This document shows, in pieces, positions 16,967 to 26,169 of a stretch of 64,000 bases of DNA. Where the stretch lies: positions 1-64,000 of the forward strand of contig RDXX01000050.1 in the NCBI GenBank assembly GCA_004292955.1. Direction: 5' to 3'. Position numbers and translations under genes: made by a program. Positions within the stretch are counted from its first letter, which is position 1, and each line of letters begins with the position of its first letter. The notes under the pieces were generated by a model, which saw only the letters and a program-made list of their open reading frames with translations, was not told the origin of the DNA and did not search any database. This DNA is from Oscillatoriales cyanobacterium. Its GTDB lineage: Bacteria; Cyanobacteriota; Cyanobacteriia; Cyanobacteriales; Microcoleaceae.

Positions 16967-18298
16967 TTAAATAAAGTCAGAATTACTTTGGGGCAATATT
17001 GCGTGCATTTCGTGACAGCGTTGCAGATAATTTTGCGCCACCCTATCTAGGGGATTCTTGCGTACACAATCCGCAAACAGTTCTGCCGCTTCTTGATGTT
17101 TAGCAGCAGCGTAATTATACAGTGCTTCGACAAATACGGGTAAAGTTGCTAACTTACGCTCTTTCAATTCAGGTGGATCGGCATCAAAAACTTCGTAAAT
17201 TGTCATCAAATCCGATTTACCTTTTACTCGAACACAGCCGATATTTCGGATTGAGTAACTTTTGGGATCGGTCAACTGCAAAAAAGTATTTTGAGCGATC
17301 AACATCGACACCCCGTAACTTTTCGTCATAGTTTCCAGCCGCGAGGCTAAATTCACAGCGTCGCCAATCACCGTACTGTCCATCCTGTTAGTTGACCCAA
17401 CTGTTCCTAACATCAATGAACCCGTATTGATGCCAATCCCAATTTTAATAGGTGCGTAACTGCAACTCATGCGATGTTGATTGTATTCAGCGAGACTGTG
17501 CAACATAGAAATTGCAGCATTCACGGCATCGCTGGCACTCTGACCGAATAAAGCCATAATTGCATCGCCAATATATTTATCAATAAAGCCGTGATTTTTA
17601 ATAATGTTTGGCTCCATTCGACTCAAATAGGAATTAATAAAATTGAAATTTTCTTGAGGTGTCAGGCTCTCAGAAAGAGCCGTAAAATCCCGAATATCGG
17701 AAAACAATATTGACATTTCCTTTTCCACGCTGTCGCCGAGTCGAACGTCGCTCAAGCTATCGTGGCTTAGCAGCGAGACAAATTCATTCGGCACAAAGCG
17801 TTTAGCAGCTTCTGTTAATTTTAATTGCTGTGACAGAGCAACTTCTAACTCCTGATTGATTTTCCGAAGTTCGGCATTTTGTTCTGCTAGTTTTTTATCC
17901 TGACTGTAGCTGTGGACGGCTTCTGTCACAGTCAATCTTAAGTCTTCAGTTTGCCAAGGTTTGCCGATGTAGCGGTAGAGTTTTGCCTGTTTGATGGCAT
18001 TTCCTACCGCTTCAATAGTCGCCTGACCCGTCAGCATCACCTTGAGAGTTTTGGGGGAAATTTCGTGAACTAGCCGCAACAATTCATCGCCTTTCATGTC
18101 AGGCATCACGTAGTCCGAGATAATCAAAGGGATTTCATAGCCGTCTTCGAGCAATTCAGCAATTAACTCTAGGGCATCTTTACCTCCTTCGGCAATTTCA
18201 ATCTCATAAGTATTGCCTAAAGCTTCTTTTAATTCTGTTTTAAGACTTTTCAGAATTGTTTTTTCATCGTCAACGCAAATAATGACTTGTTTGGTCAT
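16967..18298 (-). CDS. Response regulator with class III adenylate cyclase output (cassette B)
   Basis: A 443-residue paralogue of the protein at 7652-8989, with the same layout: receiver (VDDE, Asp62 in SDYVMPDMKGDELL, KPW), linker, and class III cyclase domain with LFSDIRDFTALSE, FIDKYIGDAIMALFG and MDSTVIGDAVNLASRLE. All metal, adenine-recognition and transition-state residues are kept, so both copies should be active. Differences are concentrated in the linker and in the C-terminal helical tail. The start overlaps the upstream receiver stop by four bases, exactly as in cassette A. Confidence 0.9.
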   Translation of the reverse strand: MTKQVIICVDDEKTILKSLKTELKEALGNTYEIEIAEGGKDALELIAELLEDGYEIPLIISDYVMPDMKGDELLRLVHEISPKTLKVMLTGQATIEAVGNAIKQAKLYRYIGKPWQTEDLRLTVTEAVHSYSQDKKLAEQNAELRKINQELEVALSQQLKLTEAAKRFVPNEFVSLLSHDSLSDVRLGDSVEKEMSILFSDIRDFTALSESLTPQENFNFINSYLSRMEPNIIKNHGFIDKYIGDAIMALFGQSASDAVNAAISMLHSLAEYNQHRMSCSYAPIKIGIGINTGSLMLGTVGSTNRMDSTVIGDAVNLASRLETMTKSYGVSMLIAQNTFLQLTDPKSYSIRNIGCVRVKGKSDLMTIYEVFDADPPELKERKLATLPVFVEALYNYAAAKHQEAAELFADCVRKNPLDRVAQNYLQRCHEMHAILPQSNSDFI

Positions 18299-18687
18299 AA
18301 TGATAAGGCTGTTTTAATGGTTTCGATCAACTCTGATTCCGACCAAGGTTTCTGCAAACACCGATGGAGGTTGGCTTCGTCAAAAGCCCTCTTGACTGCC
18401 TCTTCATCGGCTTGACCGGTCAGCATAATTTTTACTGTTTTTGGAAATTTTTGATGAACTCGAATCAGAAATTCATCTCCTTTCATTCCTGGCATTAACC
18501 AATCCGATACAATCAAGATAACTGAGATTTCGTCGTCAGTGAATTCATCAATTAACTCTAGAGCATCGGCGGGACTTTCTGCTATCTCGTAAAGATAAGC
18601 ATTCCCAAAGGCAGATTTTAGTTGCGTTTTCAGACTTTTTAAAACTACTTTTTCGTCATCAACACACAGGATAATTGGTTTAGACAT
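18295..18687 (-). CDS. Single-domain response regulator (cassette B)
   Basis: A 130-residue receiver almost identical to that of cassette A (8986-9378): VDDE, Asp62 in SDWLMPGMKGDEFL, TGQADE and KPW. It begins 20 bases after the kinase stop and overlaps the cyclase gene by ATGA, so kinase, receiver and receiver-cyclase form one tightly packed operon. It is a phosphorylation target of the kinase by position. How signal is shared with the cyclase receiver is unknown. Confidence 0.9.
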   Translation of the reverse strand: MSKPIILCVDDEKVVLKSLKTQLKSAFGNAYLYEIAESPADALELIDEFTDDEISVILIVSDWLMPGMKGDEFLIRVHQKFPKTVKIMLTGQADEEAVKRAFDEANLHRCLQKPWSESELIETIKTALSL

Positions 18688-18707
18688 TTTTGCTAATTAA
18701 CTAAGTT

Positions 18708-21569
18708 TTAGGAGAGATTGACAGGTAGAACAACTGTAAAAGTAGTTTGGCCTGGAACAGATTCAACTTCTATTTTACCGCGATGTTTGTCAATAATTTT
18801 TCTGACTATATCGAGACCCAGACCGCTGCCTTCTCCGGGGGGTTTTGTGGTGAAGAATGGAGCGAATATTTTGGGCATTACTTCGGATGGAATTCCGGCG
18901 CCGCTATCTGTAACACCGACTTTGATATTGTTGCCTTCCTGAAGGATATCCAGAGTTAATGTGCCTTGATTGTCCATCGCTTGCAGGGCGTTGTGAATCA
19001 GATTTGTCCATACTTGATTGAGTTGGTCTGCATAGCACATTACGGGCGGTATTGTTTGGAAATTGCGGATGACTTCGACGTTGTGTTTGAGGTTATTTTG
19101 ATACAGGGTGAGTACGGTTTCTATGCCTTCGGTTATATTAGATGCAGCCATCGTTTCTGATGAGTCGTAACGGCCATAGGTTTTCAAGGCGAATACGACT
19201 TTAGAAGCGCGATCGGCTGCGGTATTGATTGTTTGGGTTCCTCGCTGGATTTCGGAGAGTTTGTAAGCCATTTCTAAGATGCGATCGCGATCGACCTTTT
19301 GCAGCAGAGACAGAAAGTCGTCAGCCTCGTAAATCCCCATATCTACCAAAGTGTCGGCGATCGCATTCCCTTCGTCAATATTTTCGTCTTCGAGTTGACG
19401 AATCAAAGTCCGCTTTAACTTCCTTTCTTCTTTAGCTGTTAAAGTCAGATCTTTTTGTAGCGAGCGATACAGTAGTGTGTTAAAACTTTCAGATTCTGCG
19501 GGGGAAAGCGACTGAAACAGTGAGGGCAAATTGGTGATGGTTTGCTCTAAAAAAGTAGTCATACTTCCGGCACTCGATCGAATTGCGCCCAGAGGAGTAT
19601 TCAATTCGTGGGCAACTCCGGCGACTAATTGACCTAAAGCTGCCATTTTTTCCGATTGAATCAGCTCTTCTTGAGTGGTTTGCAGGTTGTCTAAGGCTGT
19701 TTTGAGCTCTTGGGTTCTTTCGGTGACTTGGACTTCGAGAGTGCGGTTGTATTCCGCTACCAATTTCTCGGCTTGTTTGCGCTGGGTGATATCGGCAAAA
19801 GCTGCGATCGCATAACTCACCTTTCCTTTATCATCATAAATGGGCGTTCCCCAAACCTCGATCGGAATAATCTTGTCAGATTGGCGAATTTCCATATCAT
19901 CAACGTTAACGCTGGCTCCCTTAAAAGCATTAGCAAGGGGTTCTTTGTCTGCTGGATAAAGTTCGTTGGTACCTGCCAGATAAGCTTGATAAATCTCTCG
20001 AAGTTCTGACTCAGTATTAGCGATGATGCCTGTACCTAATAAATCCTGAGCGCGAGAATTAACATAGTAAGGTTTGCCACTAGACTCGGCGACAAATATA
20101 CCCACCGGCACTGCTTCCAAAATTTGGTTTAATCGACTTTCACTCTCAGACAATTCGGCATTCAAAGCTTGCATTTCTGTGAAAGATACTTGAAGTTGCG
20201 CCGCCATACTATTAAATGAATTGGCAAGTTCCCCGACTTCATCGGATCGGTTGAGCGTTACACTTTTGCCCCATTCACCTTTAGCAATATTTTTGGCAGC
20301 CTCGTTCAAAGATAAAATTGGTTTTGTCACCCATCTAGCCGTAACAACGCCAACAATTATCGCGACGACAAAAGCAGCAGCGCACAACAAAATAGTCGCA
20401 GTATTGTTGGCATTAATTTGTGCCATAAAATCCGCTTCGGGAACCACCACCACAATTAACCAATCCAATCCTTTGTCATCTTGCCAAGGCAGAACTTGTA
20501 AAAATTGTTTTTTCCCCTCAACATCAAATTCTAGTGACTGCGCCGTTTTCAGAGATTGAAACTCGTTAAAATTAGCTCGTAAATATTTAGCCGTGGTTTG
20601 AGTGAAAGTATTTTTACTGTCAATTGCTTTAACTCGTTCGGCTCCGTATTCTTTGTTGATGGTATGAAACGGTCTTTCTCCTGTCGAAGTTGCGACTAAC
20701 ATTCCGGATCGCTCGACAATAAAAACCTGTCCAGTTTCGCCGATTTTTAAGCTTTGCAAAAACTTACCAATGGTGGACAAATTAATATTAGTTAGCAATA
20801 CCCCTTGCAATTTGCCTTGTTTGTCGTAGAAAGGCATAGATGCGCCGAGATAGGCAGTAATGCCAGCCGTATTGGGATAAATCTGACTCCAGGTGGGTTT
20901 ACCAGCAGCTACCGCAGCTTTGTACCAGGGGCGAGTGCGCGGGTCAAAATTAATTTTGTTGTTTAATACTGCGCCGATTTCGCCGGATTCATTGGTGGCA
21001 TAGGTGCGGAAATCATAGTTACTTGCTGCTGTCGATACTCTCCAAGTCAGCGAGCCATTGTCGAGCCTTTCTGCCCCCAAGTTGTCTCTTTGTTCTAATC
21101 CTAAACCGGTAAAAGTGAGGGTGTCAAATATCTGAAGCTGCCGCCAAAAATGACGCTGTAAAACAGGTACATCTTCCAGGTTGAGGGTGCCGAGTTCGAT
21201 CGCAACAGCATTGATCTGGTTGACCTGATGGGGTACAGTCAGGTAAGCACCGAGATTCTGTTGGACGCGGCTGCCTACTTCTGTCATTAGTCGATCGGCA
21301 ATTTCGTTGACTGCCTTCTGTCCGTTTTTAAATGAGAGATATCCTACCAGTCCCACCGCCGCGAACAGTTGCAAGACGAAGGGAACTATCAGAACTGTTC
21401 GCAGGGTTCGGGAGCGAGCAGTTTTTGCGGCTTCGGTGGCAGTAGATGGGGTTTTGTTCACAACGTTAGTGCTGGATCTAATTAGGATCGGGATTGTTTT
21501 GAGTTCAGAAATACTCGCAGGCGGGCGACATCCACCTGCAAAAAATTGACGGCCCGCCCAAATCGCCAT
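18708..21569 (-). CDS. dCache-HAMP-PAS sensor histidine kinase (cassette B)
   Basis: About 953 residues from the ATG at 21569, which has GAGAG upstream. A GTG at 21461 would remove 36 doubtful residues whose DNA resembles an intergenic GACATCCACC hairpin repeat, so the true start is uncertain. Layout as in cassette A: membrane helix (LRTVLIVPFVLQLFAAVGLV), dCache region with FDPRTRPWYKAA, second helix, HAMP, PAS, coiled coil, kinase core with GVAHELNTPLGAIRSSAG, NLIHNALQAM, DSGAGIP and GEGSGLGLDIVRK. The periplasmic sensor differs from copy A much more than the kinase core does, suggesting that the duplicated systems sense different ligands while keeping the same output. Confidence 0.88.
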   Translation of the reverse strand: MAIWAGRQFFAGGCRPPASISELKTIPILIRSSTNVVNKTPSTATEAAKTARSRTLRTVLIVPFVLQLFAAVGLVGYLSFKNGQKAVNEIADRLMTEVGSRVQQNLGAYLTVPHQVNQINAVAIELGTLNLEDVPVLQRHFWRQLQIFDTLTFTGLGLEQRDNLGAERLDNGSLTWRVSTAASNYDFRTYATNESGEIGAVLNNKINFDPRTRPWYKAAVAAGKPTWSQIYPNTAGITAYLGASMPFYDKQGKLQGVLLTNINLSTIGKFLQSLKIGETGQVFIVERSGMLVATSTGERPFHTINKEYGAERVKAIDSKNTFTQTTAKYLRANFNEFQSLKTAQSLEFDVEGKKQFLQVLPWQDDKGLDWLIVVVVPEADFMAQINANNTATILLCAAAFVVAIIVGVVTARWVTKPILSLNEAAKNIAKGEWGKSVTLNRSDEVGELANSFNSMAAQLQVSFTEMQALNAELSESESRLNQILEAVPVGIFVAESSGKPYYVNSRAQDLLGTGIIANTESELREIYQAYLAGTNELYPADKEPLANAFKGASVNVDDMEIRQSDKIIPIEVWGTPIYDDKGKVSYAIAAFADITQRKQAEKLVAEYNRTLEVQVTERTQELKTALDNLQTTQEELIQSEKMAALGQLVAGVAHELNTPLGAIRSSAGSMTTFLEQTITNLPSLFQSLSPAESESFNTLLYRSLQKDLTLTAKEERKLKRTLIRQLEDENIDEGNAIADTLVDMGIYEADDFLSLLQKVDRDRILEMAYKLSEIQRGTQTINTAADRASKVVFALKTYGRYDSSETMAASNITEGIETVLTLYQNNLKHNVEVIRNFQTIPPVMCYADQLNQVWTNLIHNALQAMDNQGTLTLDILQEGNNIKVGVTDSGAGIPSEVMPKIFAPFFTTKPPGEGSGLGLDIVRKIIDKHRGKIEVESVPGQTTFTVVLPVNLS

Positions 21570-22081
21570 GCCGTATTTCGCTCTCTTTGGGATGCACAGG
21601 AGTTGAGAAACCGATTTAGCAACCAGATTCGTCGCTGTCAAACCAAGATTTGTTGTAAAAACCCGGTTTCTTTTCGTAAGTTTTATTCTGGTTATTCCGT
21701 CTTGCCAGAGTCTGCTGATTTTTGAGGTGCAACTTTTGAACAGAAGCGTGCACCGCTCGACTCTACAACATTTTTTAGTGCATGAATGAATAAATACAAA
21801 CGCCTGCTTTCGATTCTACAATAAATAGAGGTAATATTGCGAGCGCTGGGTCATTTGTTGCACTTTTTAAGTCAAAGTGCCGGGAGTGCAAGCTTTGGGC
21901 TGTGGTGGTAATTTATCGATCGTACAAATTCATAGCAGAAGCCATAAGCCATAAGCCATAAGCGATCGCCTGCAAGATGCCCAATAGCAGTAAGGTGCAG
22001 ACACAAGCACCCGACATACTTAGGTTTTCGATTGACGGATTTGAGCGCAAAGGACGATCGCCCTTTGCGCTCAAATTGAAA

Positions 22082-24340
22082 CTAAGTCAACGGCTGCGAA
22101 TTCACCCGCCGAATTGCCACCACCGCAGGTTTAGGTGGATTATTAACTGTTTTAAGAGGCCAATTCGATCCTACGGGCACTTTTCGAGTCTGCAAAAATT
22201 CCTTACCATCAATAGTCTTCATGGCAAAATTGCGATCGTCTGCCGCCATATCCTGCCGCATTCCGTTAATTTCTCCTGGATGCTGAATTGACAAAAACAA
22301 AGTCTTTTCATCCTCAGTAAAAAACGGCCCAGTAGTTTCGCACTCCATCGGCCCAATTCCAAACAAAAAAGCCTCCCCAGCATTGGGGCCAGAAGCCGGC
22401 AAAAACCAAATTGCATTGTTACCGTACAAACCGCGCAAATTAGATTGGCTAATCGGTTTCCCATCTTTATCAACTCTGCCAGCAGCAACAGGTGCATTCA
22501 GTTTGTCAGAAGACATATCATTTACCATCCAAACATTGCCACCCTTGTCAATCAGTAAATTATCTGGATTAGAAAAACCCAATCCGCCCGAAGCCGGTTC
22601 GCCACCCGTCGCAAACATTTTCCACTGAAAAGTCATTGCAGATGGCTCGTTACCCTCTTCAACTAAGCGCATAATCCAGCCGTATTCGTAAGATTTGCCG
22701 TCCTTCCCTTGAAAAATTCGCAAATCCGGCCCGCCGTCGCTATCGCTGGCAGAACCGGAAGTAAAGGTAATGTATAGAGAACCATCAGGAGCAATTTCAG
22801 TGTCTTCGGGACGAGCAGTGCAAGTAGCTCCTGCCGCACTTGCGGCATAATGAGCATCAATTAAAATTGCACCTTGTTTTTCCTTAGCTGTGCCTTCGTA
22901 GAGGTCATTTAAAGTCTTGAATTTTTGTTTAAAAGCAACTGCTTCTGCATCTTTTTCGACTTTGACAAAACCGCCTGCGGGACGCAGCGGCAAATTAATC
23001 ATTCCGCCTCCATGAAGGCTAGGCAAATCTGGATTGACAGGCGTGTCAGTTTTTAATGGAATCCACCTACCGGTGCCGTCAGCGTTAAACTTGGCAGCAT
23101 AAAGCATTCCGTCTGTCAATAGCTGGGAATTAGCTTTATCTTTGGGGTTTTTAACTGCGTTTTTGCTGACGAATTTGTAAATATGTCCGCTGCGCCGATC
23201 GCACCCCGAGTAAAATGCTAATGGTTTTCCGGCTACTACGCGAATGCCTACAGCTTCGTGGCGGCAGCGTCCCAGCCAAGTGTGTTTGGTGCCGTAGTCC
23301 TTGGGGTTAGCCGGATCTACTTCTACCATCCAGCCGTATTTATTACCCGCCAAGCCGAAGACATTCCCTAAACCGCCAATTTCTTCCTTATCTATGTAGA
23401 AATTTTTATTGCTTGGATCGAAGGATGTACCGTCTGCAAACACAGGTTCCGGTACGAAATTCTGGATGTTTTCTTCCGCACTAAAAACCGTTCCCCAAGG
23501 CGTAGTCCCGCCCGCACAGTTATTAAAAGTGCCGATGATTTTTGCGCCCAACTTGTCCGAGTAGCCTTTACCTTTTTTGTTGAACACGGCTACCGCCGGG
23601 CCGGTGGATTTGAGGTAGCGCCCGTCTTCTAGGCCGGAAATACCCGTAATTCGGCGATCGGCTGGAGAATGCGTTCTTACCCATTTGCCATCATCATTTA
23701 TTTTGATAGAAATTACCCCGATTCCCACCTCAATTAAAGCTGCTTTTGACACTTCCGCAACCATTTTTTTTGTCTGGTCTTTTTCCGACGCAGAAAAGGC
23801 ATTGACTCCCACTTTTCCGGCGGAGGTAGCTGCCGCTTCTAACTTAGCAAAAGGCAGAGATTTCCCAATAACTTTTTGATAAGTTTGTATCCAGGGCTTG
23901 GCACTGATGTACTCGAAATTAACAGTTAGCAATCCCTGATTTTTGCCAGTTTCTACAAAGGAGAGATAGTCATTGTTGTAGCCGAAGTGAGAATCGCCCA
24001 CTTTGTCTCCCCAAGCAGCTACGATATCGTAGGTAAAGCCTTCTGGAAGCAGGAGGTCGTCGGCTACTTCGTAAGCGCTGTAAGCTTGCATTTGCTGCTG
24101 GGTGGACGCACTGCTAATGGGGATGAATTGTCCAGTTTCTGTTAAGGTGCTGCTGGTTAGTAAAGGCATCGGCCCTTTGACTGGTTGGAAGTTTATGCCT
24201 CGTGCCATATTATCCACACTCTTGGCAGAGTTAACTGGCGGTGAGAAGGGCATGGCAAATTTTTGTTGGCAAGAATTGAGTGCAACACTACCGCCCGTTG
24301 CACCCAAGAAAAGTAGGAATTCTCGACGCTTGATAGTCAT
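22082..24340 (-). CDS. phoX: PhoX-like (DUF839) alkaline phosphatase with Tat signal
   Basis: A 752-residue exported protein. The N-terminus KRREFLLFLGATGG is a twin-arginine signal. LNSC at residues 21-24 could be a lipobox, so it may be a Tat-exported lipoprotein; this is uncertain. The body matches PhoX/DUF839 proteins: HTHAWLG-type block GTKHTWLGRCRHEAVGIRV, GGTTPWGTVFSAEENI, FYSGCDRRSGHIYKFV, RPEDTEIAPDGSLYITFTSG and NPDNLLIDKGGNVWMVNDM. The acidic residues in these blocks are those expected to hold calcium and iron in PhoX. It would release phosphate from esters outside the plasma membrane. No PhoB box was identified with confidence upstream. The response regulator gene at 24727 is codirectional but separated by two long hairpins. 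Confidence 0.82.
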   Translation of the reverse strand: MTIKRREFLLFLGATGGSVALNSCQQKFAMPFSPPVNSAKSVDNMARGINFQPVKGPMPLLTSSTLTETGQFIPISSASTQQQMQAYSAYEVADDLLLPEGFTYDIVAAWGDKVGDSHFGYNNDYLSFVETGKNQGLLTVNFEYISAKPWIQTYQKVIGKSLPFAKLEAAATSAGKVGVNAFSASEKDQTKKMVAEVSKAALIEVGIGVISIKINDDGKWVRTHSPADRRITGISGLEDGRYLKSTGPAVAVFNKKGKGYSDKLGAKIIGTFNNCAGGTTPWGTVFSAEENIQNFVPEPVFADGTSFDPSNKNFYIDKEEIGGLGNVFGLAGNKYGWMVEVDPANPKDYGTKHTWLGRCRHEAVGIRVVAGKPLAFYSGCDRRSGHIYKFVSKNAVKNPKDKANSQLLTDGMLYAAKFNADGTGRWIPLKTDTPVNPDLPSLHGGGMINLPLRPAGGFVKVEKDAEAVAFKQKFKTLNDLYEGTAKEKQGAILIDAHYAASAAGATCTARPEDTEIAPDGSLYITFTSGSASDSDGGPDLRIFQGKDGKSYEYGWIMRLVEEGNEPSAMTFQWKMFATGGEPASGGLGFSNPDNLLIDKGGNVWMVNDMSSDKLNAPVAAGRVDKDGKPISQSNLRGLYGNNAIWFLPASGPNAGEAFLFGIGPMECETTGPFFTEDEKTLFLSIQHPGEINGMRQDMAADDRNFAMKTIDGKEFLQTRKVPVGSNWPLKTVNNPPKPAVVAIRRVNSQPLT

Positions 24341-24408
24341 AGGTAAAAAAATGGTTAAGGACTAATTATCCGCAGACTATAAACTCAATTGACGGTCATT
24401 TTTTTGAA

Positions 24409-24478
24409 AGGTATGTTGTTGGGCTTTAGCCCCGTTTATCTATACGTCTCAAGAGGGCCCAAGCCCAACAACGTACCT
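24409..24478. repeat. 70-bp hairpin repeat, copy 1 of an identical pair
   Basis: AGGTATGTTGTTGGGCTTTA leads into a palindrome closed by AAGCCCAACAACGTACCT. The element is 70 bases long and identical base for base to the copy 144 bases further on at 24553-24622. It lies between phoX and the response regulator gene. Confidence 0.85.
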
Positions 24479-24552
24479 ATGCACTCGAACATTAATCTCT
24501 AGCTTTTTGTAACACAATTTGCTGGACTTAAGGATATATTCCAATTTAATAA

Positions 24553-24622
24553 AGGTATGTTGTTGGGCTTTAGCCCCGTTTATCTATACGTCTCAAGAGG
24601 GCCCAAGCCCAACAACGTACCT
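24553..24622. repeat. 70-bp hairpin repeat, copy 2 of an identical pair
   Basis: Exact duplicate of 24409-24478, in the same orientation. The 74 bases between the copies are unique. Complete identity indicates recent copying or gene conversion. Confidence 0.85.
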
Positions 24623-24726
24623 CATCAATAATTGCCCCATACATACAAATAAGGACACAACATTGTTGTATCCCTACCTACGTCATATTTAACTCGAACT
24701 TGTAACCATACAACAGATTAAAACAA

Positions 24727-25467
24727 TCAACCAAATCGATAGCCGAACCCCCGTACTGTAATGATATATTCCGGTTGACCCGGATCGATTTCCAACTTTT
24801 CGCGCAGCCAGCGGATGTGAACATCTACTGTTTTGCTGTCTCCGATAAAATCTTGACCCCAAATTTTTTCCAGCAACTGATCGCGAGACCAAACTCGCCG
24901 GGGATTACTCATAAATAGTTCTAGTAAGCGAAACTGTTTAGGAGAAAATTTTACTTCAATACCGTGAACCAAGACGCGGCACTCTTCAGGATACAGAGTT
25001 ATGTTCTTATATTGCAGCATCATCGGTTGTGGCAACTGACCGAGGCGCTGGCGCCGCATCAGTGCCCGACACCGGGCGATAAACTCCCGCATTCCAAAAG
25101 GCTTGGTGAGATAATCATCCGATCCGGCTTCTAGATAAAAAGCGCAGTTGTTTGCACTTCCTCTAGCACCGATAATCAAAATAGGAACGGGATTTCCTTG
25201 ATGTCGTAACATTCGACACAGATCTAAACCATTAATTGAGTCCATAATTAATAGGTTGAAACCGAATTCACCGTGGTATGACGAGGAAGCTTGCACAGAA
25301 GGCAGAGCGTTGCGCCCGTCGCTAGTAACCACCACCTCATAGCCCTGTTCTTTCAGAGCTAAAGCTAGCATTTCCCGCAACAGGTCTTCACCTTCGAGTA
25401 ACAAAATGCGGCCGGCTTGTCCAACAGCCAGCCTTGAAGGACTTTCGCTTAATTCAGCAGAAGACAT
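24727..25467 (-). CDS. OmpR/PhoB-family response regulator with atypical receiver
   Basis: About 246 residues from the ATG at 25467; the longer frame would need a TTG at 25575. The receiver begins RILLLEGEDLLREML, where regulators usually have VEDD or VDDD, so one of the two metal-binding acids is replaced by Gly. The phospho-acceptor Asp is still present in LLIMDSINGLDLCRML, and YLTKPF provides the Lys. The C-terminal winged helix is complete (EVKFSPKQFRLLELFMSNP, SKTVDVHIRWLREKLE, ITVRGFGYRFG). It should bind direct repeats in promoters. The altered pocket recalls cyanobacterial NblR-type regulators that work with little or no phosphorylation, but I cannot confirm orthology. A 54-residue ORF lies just upstream on the same strand. 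Confidence 0.82.
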   Translation of the reverse strand: MSSAELSESPSRLAVGQAGRILLLEGEDLLREMLALALKEQGYEVVVTSDGRNALPSVQASSSYHGEFGFNLLIMDSINGLDLCRMLRHQGNPVPILIIGARGSANNCAFYLEAGSDDYLTKPFGMREFIARCRALMRRQRLGQLPQPMMLQYKNITLYPEECRVLVHGIEVKFSPKQFRLLELFMSNPRRVWSRDQLLEKIWGQDFIGDSKTVDVHIRWLREKLEIDPGQPEYIITVRGFGYRFG

Positions 25468-25579
25468 AAATATCAGTGGGAGTTGTGTTTGTATGTGGCT
25501 AGCGGGAGGTGCCTTCTTCAGTAGCTGAGGCACTCTAGCGCTGCGATCGCTTTTTATGAACGATCGACTATTCAATCAC

Positions 25580-25744
25580 TTATAATCTTTCGCCAGTCCA
25601 TCCGACAGACATACGCTCGACTATTTCTACTTGCTCGTGCAAGAAATATAGCCGTTGAGCAGTTGCGATAGCTGCGCTGTCTGCCTGCGTCCAGGCGTTA
25701 GAAGCCTGGTCATTGTTCGGGGTCGGTATTACTTGGTAAAACAT
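25580..25744 (-). CDS. Small 54-residue ORF upstream of the response regulator
   Basis: An ATG at 25744 opens MFYQVIPTPNNDQASNAW and the frame runs to TAA at 25580. The product is soluble, with a likely amphipathic helix (SAAIATAQRLYFLHEQVEIV) and a WTGERL end. Codon use and composition resemble neighbouring genes rather than random sequence. No strong ribosome-binding site is visible (GCGGGCA precedes the ATG). It is codirectional with the regulator gene, 112 bases before that gene's ATG. I do not recognise the family. Confidence 0.5.
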   Translation of the reverse strand: MFYQVIPTPNNDQASNAWTQADSAAIATAQRLYFLHEQVEIVERMSVGWTGERL

Positions 25745-26019
25745 TGCCCGCTTTTAATTGACCAGGTTACACCCAATCTATAGGGAGATGGCTTTATCGT
25801 ACAGGCAAAAGGTTATTAAAAGGTAAAGTTTTAGTAAATAAATGGTTAATTTATTAAAGATGAGTAATGTTGTTCTTGAAGTTTAACCGAACCCTACAGC
25901 TTTGGTTGAAGATACAATCTCGATCGGATTTACGCTCGAAAACTTGGTAACTGGAAAAATATTGGGCTAAATTAACGATTAATCTGGCAATCTGACGGGT
26001 TTTTGAGGAATAGTGTTTT

Positions 26020-26079
26020 GTGGGTTGGACGCGAGCTTGGTGGGTTGGACGCGAGCTTGGTGGGTTGGACGCGAGCGGG
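26020..26079. repeat. Three 20-bp tandem repeats
   Basis: The unit GTGGGTTGGACGCGAGCTTG starts at 26020, 26040 and 26060. The last unit diverges at its end and forms a GCGAGC-GGGGAC-GCTCGC hairpin. The repeats lie about 90 bases before the creatininase-family gene, in a spacer of about 425 bases with no other gene. Confidence 0.85.
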
Positions 26080-26169
26080 GACGCTCGCACTAAAAGCAGA
26101 TCGCCCTACAACTGACCCAGGCCCGCTACGATCGACAATACGAAGTAAAAATTCTGTAGATTGCCTATA

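Noticed and set aside
25855-26160. Open frames on the minus strand before the creatininase-family gene
   Set aside because: They run through the 20-bp tandem repeats and encode repeated ARVQPTK-like peptides with no other support.
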